Below, piece after piece: positions 29,923 to 38,554 of a DNA stretch of 45,303 bases. The notes beneath the pieces were generated by a model that worked only from the letters and a program-made list of their open reading frames with translations, had not been told where the DNA came from and made no database searches. Source of the DNA: a virus; the IMG/VR virus record IMGVR_UViG_3300027714_000034, positions 1 through 45,303 of that record; one strand, given 5' to 3'. The first letter of the stretch is position 1, and every line of letters starts with the position of its first letter. A program made the position numbers and the translations under genes.

Positions 29923-30564
29923 ATGACACACATCGTCGCACTAACTGGACCAGCAGGTTCAGGAAAAGACATCACAGCGGCAAAAATGATGTCGCAAATC
30001 GAGTTCCGCAATCCGGAAGCAGACATTCGGATTCTATCATTCGCCGACCCTATAAAAGCCGCCGTCGCAACTATTTTGGACTGTGATGTTTCTGATTTTG
30101 AACATCGTCCATTTAAAGAAACAAATCTCAGCGAATCTCACGATCTGCTGGCGAGTCCTCGCCAAATGATGCAACTGCTCGGAGACGAATGGGGACGCCA
30201 ACTGATCGACCCCCAGATCTGGATTAAGCTGGCCCTTTATAAATTAAAAGACTTTCAAAAGTCCGATGTCGATTTTGTATTCATTACCGACCTCAGATAT
30301 GACAACGAGCATCAGTTTGTCCTACAGCATGGCGGGACTGTTATTGGTATTAACCGGGAAGCTGCAGCACCGATCTCAGAGCACGCCTCTGAGGCAGGCC
30401 TCTCAGCCGCCCCCTGCTATACGATCCACAACAATGGCAGCCTCGACGACCTATGCAATAAGGCCCTCGAAATCGTAAAGGTACTGCAGCCCATTGATAT
30501 ATCAAACCGCTCCCTCAATGATGTCACCCCTGCAGAGTGGGACCGTGTGGCACGCAATGCCTAG
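29923..30564 (+). CDS. Deoxynucleoside monophosphate kinase
   Basis: 213 residues with a P-loop GPAGSGKD at 9-16. Later ASPRQMMQLLGDEWGRQLIDPQIW is a motif of phage dNMP kinases (T4 gp1 relatives) that phosphorylate dNMPs to dNDPs. With the reductase it feeds the polymerase. GAGGAG lies eight bases before ATG 29923. It overlaps the HNH gene by eight bases. Confidence 0.82.
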   Translation: MTHIVALTGPAGSGKDITAAKMMSQIEFRNPEADIRILSFADPIKAAVATILDCDVSDFEHRPFKETNLSESHDLLASPRQMMQLLGDEWGRQLIDPQIWIKLALYKLKDFQKSDVDFVFITDLRYDNEHQFVLQHGGTVIGINREAAAPISEHASEAGLSAAPCYTIHNNGSLDDLCNKALEIVKVLQPIDISNRSLNDVTPAEWDRVARNA

Positions 30565-30922
30565 AGCAGCCCCTGCTGCATGTAGTACCCCTATGTGTGC
30601 AGGTATGGCTACCAAGGGCACCAGATGCTCAGCCTGTACACAGGAGGCCCGAACCACCTACACCCAGACAGAGGAACGTCAGACCCTTAACAAGTTCTAT
30701 CAGGGCAAGGTGTGGCGCTCAATCAGTAAGGCGTTCCGCAGGCGCTACCCTGTGTGCGCCCACTGTATGGCTGCAGGCAGGGCCACCCCTGCTGACATGG
30801 TGGATCACATCATCCCGGTGCGTGTGCAGTGGGGGCTCAGGCACGACCCGAACAACCTTCAGGCTCTATGTCACCCGTGCCACAACGCCAAGACGGCCAA
30901 GGACAGACGGCATAGGAGCTAA
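30557..30922 (+). CDS. HNH endonuclease (packaging-associated type)
   Basis: 121 residues from ATG 30557 inside the kinase gene. The HNH core is VDHIIPVRVQWGLRHDPNNLQALCHPCHNAKT; the zinc cysteines are CAHC and CHPC. An extra cysteine-rich N-terminus has CSTPMC and CSAC. HNH proteins of this form next to terminase genes are needed for cos cleavage in HK97-like phages (established for HK97 gp74). Here it is separated from the small terminase by a 469-bp structured gap. Confidence 0.82.
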   Translation: MPRAAPAACSTPMCAGMATKGTRCSACTQEARTTYTQTEERQTLNKFYQGKVWRSISKAFRRRYPVCAHCMAAGRATPADMVDHIIPVRVQWGLRHDPNNLQALCHPCHNAKTAKDRRHRS

Positions 30923-31391
30923 TGTGCTGCGTTCTATGCAGATCTGTAGTTCGACGTCGACGATTACATACAAATTGCGCCGTCCAGCAGGCGGCCTCTC
31001 AGGGGCCTCTGAGGGGAGGGGGGCGGTCCAATACCTGACGGCTGGCCCTCTGGGCAGCGCCGCCCAGTCGATCTCTTTTAATGTCAGTATGTGATCAATT
31101 TTTGATCAGCCCACAAATCATGATAAATCATGAAATATTCCAAATTTTCCCCGAGTCCGTCAGGACTTACCCGACAGAGGGCAAATCTGTGAAAGACTCC
31201 GATCATCAGCAATTTGGGACCAGAGACAGCCCACAAACCTGAGAGCCTTGGAGCTCAGCGCATCGCGCTCACACAGAGTTTGCAACAATCGCGAGTTTGC
31301 GGATCTCGCACAGCCTAGACCTCCTCACTAGGTGCCGGACCGTCTCCCCGGCTAAAACCGCCCTAATTTAGCCAACGCTGAGGAGCATAAA
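30923..31391 (+). other. 469-bp gene-free region, candidate packaging (cos/pac) site
   Basis: No convincing gene. It holds many symmetric elements: CTGGGC/GCCCAG hairpin (31050-31067), TGATCAA-TTT-TTGATCA (31092-31108), two AAATCATGA copies near 31116, AGTCC-GTCA-GGACT (31154-31167), AGCGC-ATC-GCGCT (31257-31269) and GGCTAAA/TTTAGCC (31350-31373). CAGCCCACAAA occurs twice (near 31108 and 31227). A GC-rich stretch with two GGCCTCT copies lies near 30990. Its position between HNH and small terminase is where terminase binding sites are usual. Confidence 0.55.
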
Positions 31392-31862
31392 ATGGCAGGA
31401 CGTAAACGAAAGCCCGAGGCACTCAAAAAACTCGAGGGAACATTCAGGAAGGACCGGGCGCAGGACACCGTCACCGTCCCGGCAGGAATACCCACCAAAC
31501 CAGCATGGACTGACCATGATCCAATCGCGTCGGCGCTATACGACCAAGTCGCGGCCCACTGCTACAGCATGGGCGTCGGGACCGAGGTTGATGCCATCGG
31601 ATTCGCGTTACTGTCGGACCAGCTGTCGATGTATCTCAGGCTGAGAGCCGTCGTGAACAGCGAGGGCCTAATGGTCCAAAGTGAAGGATCTCAGGGACAA
31701 ACAAAAAACAGACCTCACCCGGCACTAGCGCAGATGAATATCAGCTACTCAAACATCGTCAAGATGATGGGCGAATATGGACTCACCGCATCCGCACGGA
31801 CGAAAGTCGACGCAACAAAACCGATCGAGATCGATTCTTTTGACTCGTTTCTCGCCGGGTAA
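31392..31862 (+). CDS. terS: Small terminase subunit (P27 family)
   Basis: 156 residues. Basic N-terminus GRKRKPEALKKLEGTFRKDR, then PTKPAWTDHDPIASALYDQVAAHCYSMG and a C-terminal TKNRPHPALAQMN region. These are standard landmarks of the P27 small terminase family, which binds the packaging site and hands DNA to the large subunit. SD GAGGAG precedes ATG 31392. It is separated from the large subunit by 1.7 kb of small genes, which is unusual. Confidence 0.85.
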   Translation: MAGRKRKPEALKKLEGTFRKDRAQDTVTVPAGIPTKPAWTDHDPIASALYDQVAAHCYSMGVGTEVDAIGFALLSDQLSMYLRLRAVVNSEGLMVQSEGSQGQTKNRPHPALAQMNISYSNIVKMMGEYGLTASARTKVDATKPIEIDSFDSFLAG

Positions 31863-31887
31863 CCTAACCAACTATTTGAGAATTTGA

Positions 31888-32115
31888 ATGAAATCACTAA
31901 TACTATTTTTCGCACTAATTTGCCTCCCAGCCTGTCAAACCTTCAACGCTGCTGTCGATGGTGGCCAGCACATTGTAAACAACACCATCCAAGCGACAGG
32001 GGCAGCCACAGCCAATGTGACTGAAGCCATCGCCGCCGACGTGACTGACACAATTACGTTCAGTGCCAACGGTGTGGCCGATGGTATCCGAAAGGCCACC
32101 AGCGTCCCTGAATAA
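31888..32115 (+). CDS. Small phage lipoprotein
   Basis: 75 residues. A signal peptide (KSLILFFALICLPAC) ends in an LPAC lipobox with the modified cysteine at residue 16. The mature part is polar and Thr/Ala-rich (NNTIQATGAATANVTEAIAAD), probably a helix along the outer membrane. Small phage lipoproteins can block superinfection (T5 Llp) or act as outer spanins; here the gene is not beside the lysis genes, so exclusion is the likelier guess. Confidence 0.65.
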   Translation: MKSLILFFALICLPACQTFNAAVDGGQHIVNNTIQATGAATANVTEAIAADVTDTITFSANGVADGIRKATSVPE

Positions 32116-32118
32116 ATA

Positions 32119-32197
32119 CAGTAACTCTTTGTTATAAAGTTGTTGACAGGTCCTGTAAGCTCTACTAATATGTGCGCATATTCAGTAACTTACTAAC
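32119..32197 (+). promoter_or_regulatory. Sigma70-like promoter cassette 4
   Basis: CAGTAACTC (32119), AAGTTGTTG (32137), -35 TTGACA (32143-32148), -10 about TAATAT (32166-32171, spacer 17), then CAGTAACTTACTAAC (32183-32197) and the CCCGGAG leader. Same plan as cassettes 1-3 but placed among late structural genes. Confidence 0.75.
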
Positions 32198-32210
32198 CCG
32201 GAGCAACAAC

Positions 32211-32939
32211 ATGAAAAAAGCAACTCATACAGGCGAATGTCAGATCTGCGGAAACACTCAAGCTCTTCCGAGTGGCGTATTGTCTAAGCACGGCTACACA
32301 GTACAATGGGGATTTTTTGAGGGCGTATGTTCAGGCCACGGCAAGCAGCCATTTGAGTTGAGCTGTGACGACATCGCTTTATTTGTTAAGCAGGTACGCG
32401 CTCAGCTGGCCAGAACTCAAGCAGAGCGTCACGAGCTGCTCACAGGTCCTGTCAGCTACTGGGTCCGCGAGATCACCACACGCAACTGGGTCCGCTTTTC
32501 TGATCTAGCCGCAGCAAACGGTCACACCGAAACGAAAACCAATCGCCACGGCAAAGATGAGCTGATCAGCTCAAACAAGCCCTCTAGCGTCGCCCAGTAT
32601 GTCGAATACACACACGACAGGTTAATTGCTGACATGGAGAAGTATATTGAGTGGCAGGCCGAGCGCGTGGCTAACTGGGCTCCAAAAGCACTGACACCAA
32701 TCGACGGTCGCCACATCCTGCACTTTCAGCGTTCACGCCCGGTGCTTGTAGGCGATTCGATCAAAATGAGAGTCCTGTCCGAAAAGTCGGCATGTAACCG
32801 CACTTCTGGCTGGAGCGCCAAGCAGTACCGTGAGCTGTCCCCTACTGGAAACTATAAAGTCTGCACGACGTGCCACGCAGCGTTCGAAGAATACGAAGCG
32901 ATGAAAGAGAAGATAAAAGCAGACTTTTACAGCAACTAA
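32211..32939 (+). CDS. Zinc-finger-like hypothetical protein (moron candidate)
   Basis: 242 residues from ATG 32211, directly after promoter cassette 4. N-terminal CQICGNTQALPSGVLSKHGYTV, with GFFEGVCSGHG downstream, forms a probable zinc site; a late CTTC pair (KVCTTCHAAF) may add another. The pattern resembles uncharacterised phage and plasmid proteins. It has its own promoter, a TCCG hairpin and a terminator after it, and sits between the terminase subunits, the arrangement of a moron expressed independently of the lytic operon. Function unknown. Confidence 0.7.
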   Translation: MKKATHTGECQICGNTQALPSGVLSKHGYTVQWGFFEGVCSGHGKQPFELSCDDIALFVKQVRAQLARTQAERHELLTGPVSYWVREITTRNWVRFSDLAAANGHTETKTNRHGKDELISSNKPSSVAQYVEYTHDRLIADMEKYIEWQAERVANWAPKALTPIDGRHILHFQRSRPVLVGDSIKMRVLSEKSACNRTSGWSAKQYRELSPTGNYKVCTTCHAAFEEYEAMKEKIKADFYSN

Positions 32940-32948
32940 TTACCAAAC

Positions 32949-32962
32949 GGCCCTCCGGGGCC
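32949..32962 (+). other. UNCG-type hairpin GGCCC-TCCG-GGGCC
   Basis: The same 14-base hairpin as in early cassettes 2 and 3, here 10 bases after the moron gene stop and 17 bases before a true terminator. It marks this insertion as a member of the same cassette family. Confidence 0.65.
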
Positions 32963-32978
32963 TTACGCCTTCCCCAAG

Positions 32979-33001
32979 AGCCGCACATGGTGCGGTTTTT
33001 T
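32979..33001 (+). terminator. Intrinsic terminator closing the moron cassette
   Basis: CCGCAC (32981-32986), ATG loop, GTGCGG (32990-32995), then six T. It ends the transcript from promoter cassette 4. Confidence 0.85.
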
Positions 33002-33025
33002 CGTTTTAAAAATAAAGGATCAAAC

Positions 33026-33145
33026 ATGAAAAAGCCAATAGTTTATCAGTGGTGCGAAACCGCCCGGCGCTATGTCTCCCCAGCACCTGCTGCACCTAAA
33101 AAGCCAGAGCCTGAGCGCAAGCCAGATAAACCAGCCGGGAAATAA
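33026..33145 (+). CDS. Tiny proline/lysine-rich protein
   Basis: 39 residues from ATG 33026 with AAAGGA six bases upstream. A short N-terminus (KKPIVYQWCETARRYV) is followed by a Pro/Lys/Ala-rich disordered tail. No family. Weak evidence beyond the ribosome site and position. Confidence 0.45.
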   Translation: MKKPIVYQWCETARRYVSPAPAAPKKPEPERKPDKPAGK

Positions 33146-33157
33146 AGTGAGAGGATT

Positions 33158-33595
33158 ATGCTGCTAGAAATTCAGGCCGCAAATGCGGCTTTTGCAATTA
33201 TCTCGAAAGCAATTTCAAATGGCAAAGAGCTGCACGATGTCGCCAAAGACGCGCAGACATATTTTGACAACAAGTCCAGCATTACCAAAAAAGCCAACAA
33301 AAACGGTGGCAAAAGCGAGCTCGAAGCCTTCATGGCTTTGGAAAAGCTACGGGAGCAGGAAGCGCATTTAAAACAGGTCTTTATTTATGCGGGCCGACCC
33401 GGACTCTATGACGACTGGCTTCAATATCAAGCGAAAGCCAAAAGGGCACGCCAAGAGGTTGAGCGTCTCCGTGCCCAAAAGTCTGCAGCGAGTAAGCGCC
33501 GGATTCTATATTTCTTCACAGCACTCTGTACCGCGCTGGTCACTGTCCCCGTCGTCATTTTTCTCGGCTACATCGTTATAAATTTAATTATCTAA
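33158..33595 (+). CDS. Membrane-anchored coiled-coil protein
   Basis: 145 residues. LLEIQAANAAFAIISKAISNGKEL, a GGKSELEAFMALEKLREQEAHLKQVFIYAGRPGLYDDW block and a basic coiled helix are followed by a C-terminal transmembrane helix (ILYFFTALCTALVTVPVVIFLGYIVI). The GRPGL-x-DW motif occurs in a widespread family of small phage proteins coded near terminase or portal genes. Role unknown; the membrane end suggests a tail-anchored protein. Confidence 0.65.
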   Translation: MLLEIQAANAAFAIISKAISNGKELHDVAKDAQTYFDNKSSITKKANKNGGKSELEAFMALEKLREQEAHLKQVFIYAGRPGLYDDWLQYQAKAKRARQEVERLRAQKSAASKRRILYFFTALCTALVTVPVVIFLGYIVINLII

Positions 33596-33623
33596 AGATC
33601 GCCCCAAGCACAAGGAGACAACC

Positions 33624-35306
33624 ATGCTGCAACATGATTCGTCGGGCTGGGCCTATGCGGAACGTGTTGTATCTGGTGAACAACCAGCAGCGCAGCCGCT
33701 CGTCCATGCCTGCACCCGCGCCGTTGAGGATCGACGCAAACACAAAAACAAAGACTCCCAATTTTACTATGACGGCGAAGCCGCCAACCGGGTGATCAAA
33801 TTTTTCGGATTCCTGAAGCACCTCAAGGGTCCACTGGCTGGAAAGCCTCTCGCGATTGCCGACTGGCAGATCTTTATTATCACGCAGCTCTATGGCTGGA
33901 TGAGGACGTCCGACGGCTACCGAAGATTTCGGACCGCTTATATCGAGGTTCCGCGAAAGTCTGGGAAATCAACATTCTGCTCAGGTCTCGCGCTCTACGG
34001 TCTAATAGCCGATCGAGAGTCTGCTGCCGAAATCTACTCAGCAGCGACGACCCGGGATCAGAGTCGTATCGTCCACGGCGACGCGCAGGCGATGGTCAAA
34101 AAATCGCCAGATCTACTGCAGCACCTCAAGGTCCACAGATCCGCAATTCTCCACGATGCCTCCGGGTCAAAGTTCGAACCCCTGTCGTCAGATGCTGGAT
34201 CTCTGGAAGGCCGGAACCCTAGTTTCTCAGTGGTCGACGAATTACACGTCCACAAGAGCTCCGAGATCTGGGACGTGTTGAACGTGGCCAGTGGTGCAAG
34301 AGCCCAGCCGATAATCTTTGCAATCACGACTGCAGGGACCAATCGCGAGGGAATTTGCTACGAGCTGCGCGAATACTGCGTGAAAGTCCTCGACCCGTCT
34401 CTCGATGTTCATGACGACACATTTTTCGCGTCGATCTGGACCATCGATGCCGACGATGACTGGACCGACCCCGAAGTCTGGAAAAAAGCAAATCCATCCT
34501 ATGGGATCAGCGTGTTTCCGGATGATCTTGAGAGAATGGCTCTGCAGGCTAAAGAGTCGCCAACCGCTGAAACCAATTTTCGGACAAAACGACTGAATCA
34601 GTGGATGTCGAGCTCAGCTGCATGGATCACCTCGCATGACTGGGAGCAGTCCAAAGGCGAGCGGCCACCGATCAGTCACTTTAAGGGTAAACCCTGCTAC
34701 ATAGGTCTGGACCTTGCGTCGGTTTCTGACTTTGCCTCGATGGCCATTATTTTCGTCGAGGACGGCAAGCTATATCCATATCTCCAACACTATCTCCCGG
34801 AGGACACCGTGGCAAACGCCACCGGGTTCATCGGTAACAAATATCGTGAGTGGACAGACGCCGGGCACATTACAACGACCGAGGGCAACATCACAGATCT
34901 CAGTTATATCGAAGAGGATGTGTTGAAAGCTATGGGAACTTATAACGTGCGCGAGATTGCATATGACGCCTATGGCGCAACACAACTATCAGCCTCCCTG
35001 ATTGAAAAAGGGGCCCCGATGGTTAAGTTCGCGCAGGGAATCATGTCAATGTCAGATCCCTCAAAAGAGCTCGAGAAGGCCGTCAAGGGCCGCAATATTA
35101 TTCACGGTGGTGATCCTGTTTTATCTTGGATGATCAGCAATTGCGTTCTGTTTATCGACCCGAACGACAATATCAAAATAAAAAAGGACAGCGACAAGAA
35201 CAAGATCGACGGCGTCATCGCTCTGGTGATGGCTCTGGGCAGGCTCAAGGTCAACGGAGGCCTGCAGCTCGATGTTTATCGATCTCGAGGTATTCGCACC
35301 TTATAA
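33624..35306 (+). CDS. terL: Large terminase subunit (HK97-type, Terminase_1)
   Basis: 560 residues. The ATPase has Walker A PRKSGKST (110-117), Walker B VVDELH (D205, E206) and coupling motif ITTAGT. The nuclease domain starts at GLDLASVSDF, with later acidic residues (AYDAYGA, DKNKIDGVIALVMALGR). It cuts the concatemer and pumps DNA into the prohead. SD AAGGAGAC precedes ATG 33624, and the portal gene follows at once. Confidence 0.93.
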   Translation: MLQHDSSGWAYAERVVSGEQPAAQPLVHACTRAVEDRRKHKNKDSQFYYDGEAANRVIKFFGFLKHLKGPLAGKPLAIADWQIFIITQLYGWMRTSDGYRRFRTAYIEVPRKSGKSTFCSGLALYGLIADRESAAEIYSAATTRDQSRIVHGDAQAMVKKSPDLLQHLKVHRSAILHDASGSKFEPLSSDAGSLEGRNPSFSVVDELHVHKSSEIWDVLNVASGARAQPIIFAITTAGTNREGICYELREYCVKVLDPSLDVHDDTFFASIWTIDADDDWTDPEVWKKANPSYGISVFPDDLERMALQAKESPTAETNFRTKRLNQWMSSSAAWITSHDWEQSKGERPPISHFKGKPCYIGLDLASVSDFASMAIIFVEDGKLYPYLQHYLPEDTVANATGFIGNKYREWTDAGHITTTEGNITDLSYIEEDVLKAMGTYNVREIAYDAYGATQLSASLIEKGAPMVKFAQGIMSMSDPSKELEKAVKGRNIIHGGDPVLSWMISNCVLFIDPNDNIKIKKDSDKNKIDGVIALVMALGRLKVNGGLQLDVYRSRGIRTL

Positions 35307-35324
35307 CCAATACAGGAGGCCGTG

Positions 35325-36542
35325 ATGGCTTTATTCAACTGGCGCAAAGAGAAAGCCGCGCCAATATCACTACCGTTTAACAGTTCGGCCCTGTCGGACT
35401 TTTTTGGCAGTGTTTCAGGAGCCACAAGATCGGTGACCAATGAGCAGGCCATGCGCATGAATACCGTTTACAGCTGCGTAAAGGTCCTCTCTGACACGAT
35501 GGCGACGCTGCCGTGTCATCTCTACCGGGACACACCAGCAGGGCGGGAGGCGCACATATCCGCGCCACTTTATACCCTAATGATGAGCAGCCCCAACGAC
35601 TACCAGACTGGCTCTGAATTTTTCAGCTATGTCATGGTGAATCTCTGCCTGTCGGGCAACTTCTATGGCTACATAAACCGCACGAGCTCGGGGAAAGTCG
35701 TCGAGATCCTACCATTAAAAACTGAGAACGTATCGGTCCAGCAGGACTCGAAATATAACGTCGTTTATGTCGTCACCTTCGACAATGGCGATCAAGACGT
35801 GATGAGCCCTGACCAGATCCTGCACATCCGGGGCATGTCCCTCGATGGTGTGACAGGTGTCTCGCCTATCCAATACAACGCCAACACAATCGGCGCTGGG
35901 ATCGATGCCCGGGACTATGCGGCCAATGTATTCACAAACGACGCAACGCCTCGAGGTGTTCTCCACACTGACGGCATTCTCGACGATGACTCATTTGAAA
36001 ACATCAAAGCGAGTTGGAACGCCAGCCACGGCGGTGTCGGTAATTCGCACAAAGTCGCCATCTTGGAGCAGGGCCTCAAGTTCTCACCTGTATCGATGAC
36101 GCCGGACCAAGTGCAGCTGCTGGACTCTCGGAAATACACTCGATCTGAGATTTGCGCAATGTTCCGGGTGCCGCCTCACATGATTGGTGATCTGGACCGT
36201 GCCACCTTCTCAAATATCGAGCATCAAGATCTCGCATTTTATAAAGCAACGATGCTCCCCTATCTGATGCTGATCGAGGCCCGGCTCAATAAGGCGCTTT
36301 TAAATGTAGCCACGCAATGCTTCAAATTTGACGTCTCCAACCTGCTGCGCACTGACATGACCACTCGGGTGGCTACCTACAACACCCTGATCACAGCGGG
36401 CGTGATGTCACCAAACGAAGCACGCACCGAGCTCGGCTACAACCCGAGAGACGGCGGCGACGAGTTTGTCACCCAGTCCAATAATTTACAGTTCGGAGAA
36501 GAGCCCGACGATCAACCACAGGAACAAGTTGATGACAGTTAA
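35325..36542 (+). CDS. Portal protein (HK97 gp3-like)
   Basis: 405 residues. SVTNEQAMRMNTVYSCVKVLSDTMATLPCHLYR, LPLKTENVSV and RVPPHMIGDLDRATFSNIEHQ are characteristic portal segments (Phage_portal). The dodecamer forms the DNA channel at one vertex. I chose ATG 35325 (GGAGG five bases upstream) over GTG 35322. It overlaps the protease gene by 11 bases. Confidence 0.92.
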   Translation: MALFNWRKEKAAPISLPFNSSALSDFFGSVSGATRSVTNEQAMRMNTVYSCVKVLSDTMATLPCHLYRDTPAGREAHISAPLYTLMMSSPNDYQTGSEFFSYVMVNLCLSGNFYGYINRTSSGKVVEILPLKTENVSVQQDSKYNVVYVVTFDNGDQDVMSPDQILHIRGMSLDGVTGVSPIQYNANTIGAGIDARDYAANVFTNDATPRGVLHTDGILDDDSFENIKASWNASHGGVGNSHKVAILEQGLKFSPVSMTPDQVQLLDSRKYTRSEICAMFRVPPHMIGDLDRATFSNIEHQDLAFYKATMLPYLMLIEARLNKALLNVATQCFKFDVSNLLRTDMTTRVATYNTLITAGVMSPNEARTELGYNPRDGGDEFVTQSNNLQFGEEPDDQPQEQVDDS

Positions 36543-37206
36543 AAAAATGGTAATAGCATTTGATCACAAATCATTTGCTCTCGATGAATCAGACGAGCGA
36601 AAGTTCTCAGGATATGCGAACACGTTCGATCATCAGGACCGTGCCGGGGACATCACCCAGCGCGGCGCATTCATTAAGTCCATCGCCAACCATCAGGCAG
36701 CCGGGACCAAAGTCAAAATGCTCGCTCACCACGACACCACTCGACCCATCGGGGTCTGGACGTCGATGCGCGAGGACGACAAGGGTCTCTATGTCGAGGG
36801 TCGTTTGACCAAAGGCGTGCGCGATGCTGATGAGGCCTATGCACTATTAAAAGACGGAGCACTCGATGCGATGTCAATCGGATACCGGGTTGTGCGTGAA
36901 GAGTACGACCGGAAATCCGGCGCAAATTTACTTCATGAAATAGACCTTCATGAAATATCTCTGGTAGCAATACCGGCAAACCAAGAGTCTGTCGTGACCG
37001 CCGTAAAATCGGACCACGACATTCGATCGCTAGAGAAGGCCCTGCGCGATGCAGGTGTTTCTCGAAAGGACGCCAAGGCCATTCTGGCCAAAGGTTTCTC
37101 CGCGATGGACGAGGCGCGTGATGCTCCAGAAATCGACTCAAAATCTACAGACGAAGACGCTCAATTCGAGCTGAAGCGGATGTTACAAATCATAAATGGG
37201 AAATAA
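36532..37206 (+). CDS. Prohead maturation protease (HK97 gp4/S78)
   Basis: 224 residues from ATG 36532 (AGGA eight bases upstream). FSGYANTFDHQDRAGDITQRGAF, KMLAHHDTTRPIGVW (catalytic histidine region) and LDAMSIGYRV (catalytic serine) are the family hallmarks. It cleaves the delta domain of the capsid protein during maturation. The C-terminal acidic tail (ESTD-like region) may be a scaffold part. It starts inside the portal gene end. Confidence 0.9.
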   Translation: MTVKKMVIAFDHKSFALDESDERKFSGYANTFDHQDRAGDITQRGAFIKSIANHQAAGTKVKMLAHHDTTRPIGVWTSMREDDKGLYVEGRLTKGVRDADEAYALLKDGALDAMSIGYRVVREEYDRKSGANLLHEIDLHEISLVAIPANQESVVTAVKSDHDIRSLEKALRDAGVSRKDAKAILAKGFSAMDEARDAPEIDSKSTDEDAQFELKRMLQIINGK

Positions 37207-37207
37207 A

Positions 37208-38440
37208 ATGACCGACCAAATCGAAACCGTGATCGCTGAGGATGTAAGTCTGAAGCAAGTTGCAGACGCATTGGAAGCAAAGACAGTGGCAACTGACGCC
37301 CTGATCGACTCAAAGGTATCAACTGAAGCACTCGACCAAGTCAAAGCCGACTCCGAAGCTCAGATCAAATCTCTGAATGACAAAGTGGAGGCGCTCGAAG
37401 CAAAAGCCGACCGCCCAGCACTCAAAACCTCATCAATTAAGGAATCCAACACAATGGACAACAAAGACATGCTCGCGACATTCGCTCGCAAAGGCGTCGA
37501 AGGACTTCGCGCAAAAGCGGCTGACGTACAAATCTCAGTGGACGCACAAGGTGGATTCGCTCTGCCAACTGAAGTGGCCAGCAACATCATCCAGCTGCAG
37601 CACGAGTCAAGCCCGATTCGTCAGCTAGTTGGCGGTATCTCCACCTCAACAACTGACTACAGCCAACTGGTTTCCATCGGTGGTTCTGCTTCTGGTTGGG
37701 TCGGTGAGACTGCAGCACGTCCGAACACTGGCAGCCCTGAGCTCGCCAAGATCTCTGCAGTATTTGGTGAGGTTTACGCATCTCCCAAAGCATACCAGCA
37801 CGTTCTCGAAGATTCATTCTTCAACGTCGAGGCATGGTTGGCTGGTGAGGTTGCTCGTGAATTCTCTGAGCAAGAGAACAGTGCGTTCTTAACTGGCAAC
37901 GGCACAAACAAGCCTGTCGGAATCCTAAACGGTCTGGACACGACTTCTGCATACACAGCCGCTGACACGACTCGTGACTTTGGTAAGTATCAGGTTATCA
38001 AATCCGGTGTTGCCACTAATTTGGGTGCTACTTCTGACGCTGTGATTAACTTGCTGCGCTCAGTAGTTTTAAACACTAAAACTGGCTATCTTGGAAACGC
38101 CAAGTGGATGATGAGCCGCGCCACTCACAACGTGCTGGTCGATCTAAAGACCACCGACGGCGAATACTTCCTGCAGCGCGACATCACTGTTGCAGCCGCT
38201 GGCCGCATCTTTGGTTATGAAATTGTGATCAATGAAGATATGGCCGAGATCGGTGCTGGCAACATGCCCATCGTGTTTGGCGACTTCGCTGCTGGCTATC
38301 AGGTTGTGGACCGTGTTGGCGTTTCTATGCTTCGCGACCCATACAGTGCTCACGGTGCGATCAGCTTCTACACTCGCAAGCGTGTTGGCTCAATGTTGTT
38401 GAACACCGAAGCTCTGAAAGTGGTTGCAATCGCAGCTTAA
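37208..38440 (+). CDS. Major capsid protein (HK97 gp5 fold) with N-terminal delta domain
   Basis: 410 residues. The first roughly 85 are a coiled delta-like scaffold (VADALEAKTVATDALIDSK, SLNDKVEALEAKADRP). The mature shell protein probably begins near the ISVDAQGGFALPTEVAS stretch. STSTTDYSQLVSIGGSASGWVGE, SAFLTGNGTNKPVGIL and the ending KRVGSMLLNTEALKVVAI are classic HK97-fold landmarks. I chose ATG 37208 just after the protease stop, though ATG 37196 is in frame. Codon use is T-rich at third positions, as usual for a highly expressed coat gene. Confidence 0.93.
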   Translation: MTDQIETVIAEDVSLKQVADALEAKTVATDALIDSKVSTEALDQVKADSEAQIKSLNDKVEALEAKADRPALKTSSIKESNTMDNKDMLATFARKGVEGLRAKAADVQISVDAQGGFALPTEVASNIIQLQHESSPIRQLVGGISTSTTDYSQLVSIGGSASGWVGETAARPNTGSPELAKISAVFGEVYASPKAYQHVLEDSFFNVEAWLAGEVAREFSEQENSAFLTGNGTNKPVGILNGLDTTSAYTAADTTRDFGKYQVIKSGVATNLGATSDAVINLLRSVVLNTKTGYLGNAKWMMSRATHNVLVDLKTTDGEYFLQRDITVAAAGRIFGYEIVINEDMAEIGAGNMPIVFGDFAAGYQVVDRVGVSMLRDPYSAHGAISFYTRKRVGSMLLNTEALKVVAIAA

Positions 38441-38458
38441 TTTACGACGCTCAAAATT

Positions 38459-38480
38459 GGTCGACCCTTCGGGGTCGGCC
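38459..38480 (+). terminator. Nine-pair hairpin with TTCG loop after the capsid gene
   Basis: GGTCGACCC (38459-38467), TTCG, GGGTCGGCC (38472-38480) with one wobble. It is followed by TCTTATTAAG rather than a T-run. It could reduce read-through into the fibre genes and stabilise the abundant capsid mRNA. Confidence 0.65.
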
Positions 38481-38554
38481 TCTTATTAAGCATAAGACCC
38501 GCAGCCGGGCAGCTAATTACCGAATCACAAAATCACAAAATTATGGAGGCCCAC

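Noticed and set aside
34172-34184. GTTCGAACCCC resembling a tRNA T-arm
   Set aside because: It lies inside the large terminase coding region (GSKFEPLSS), with no matching acceptor, D or anticodon arms around it.
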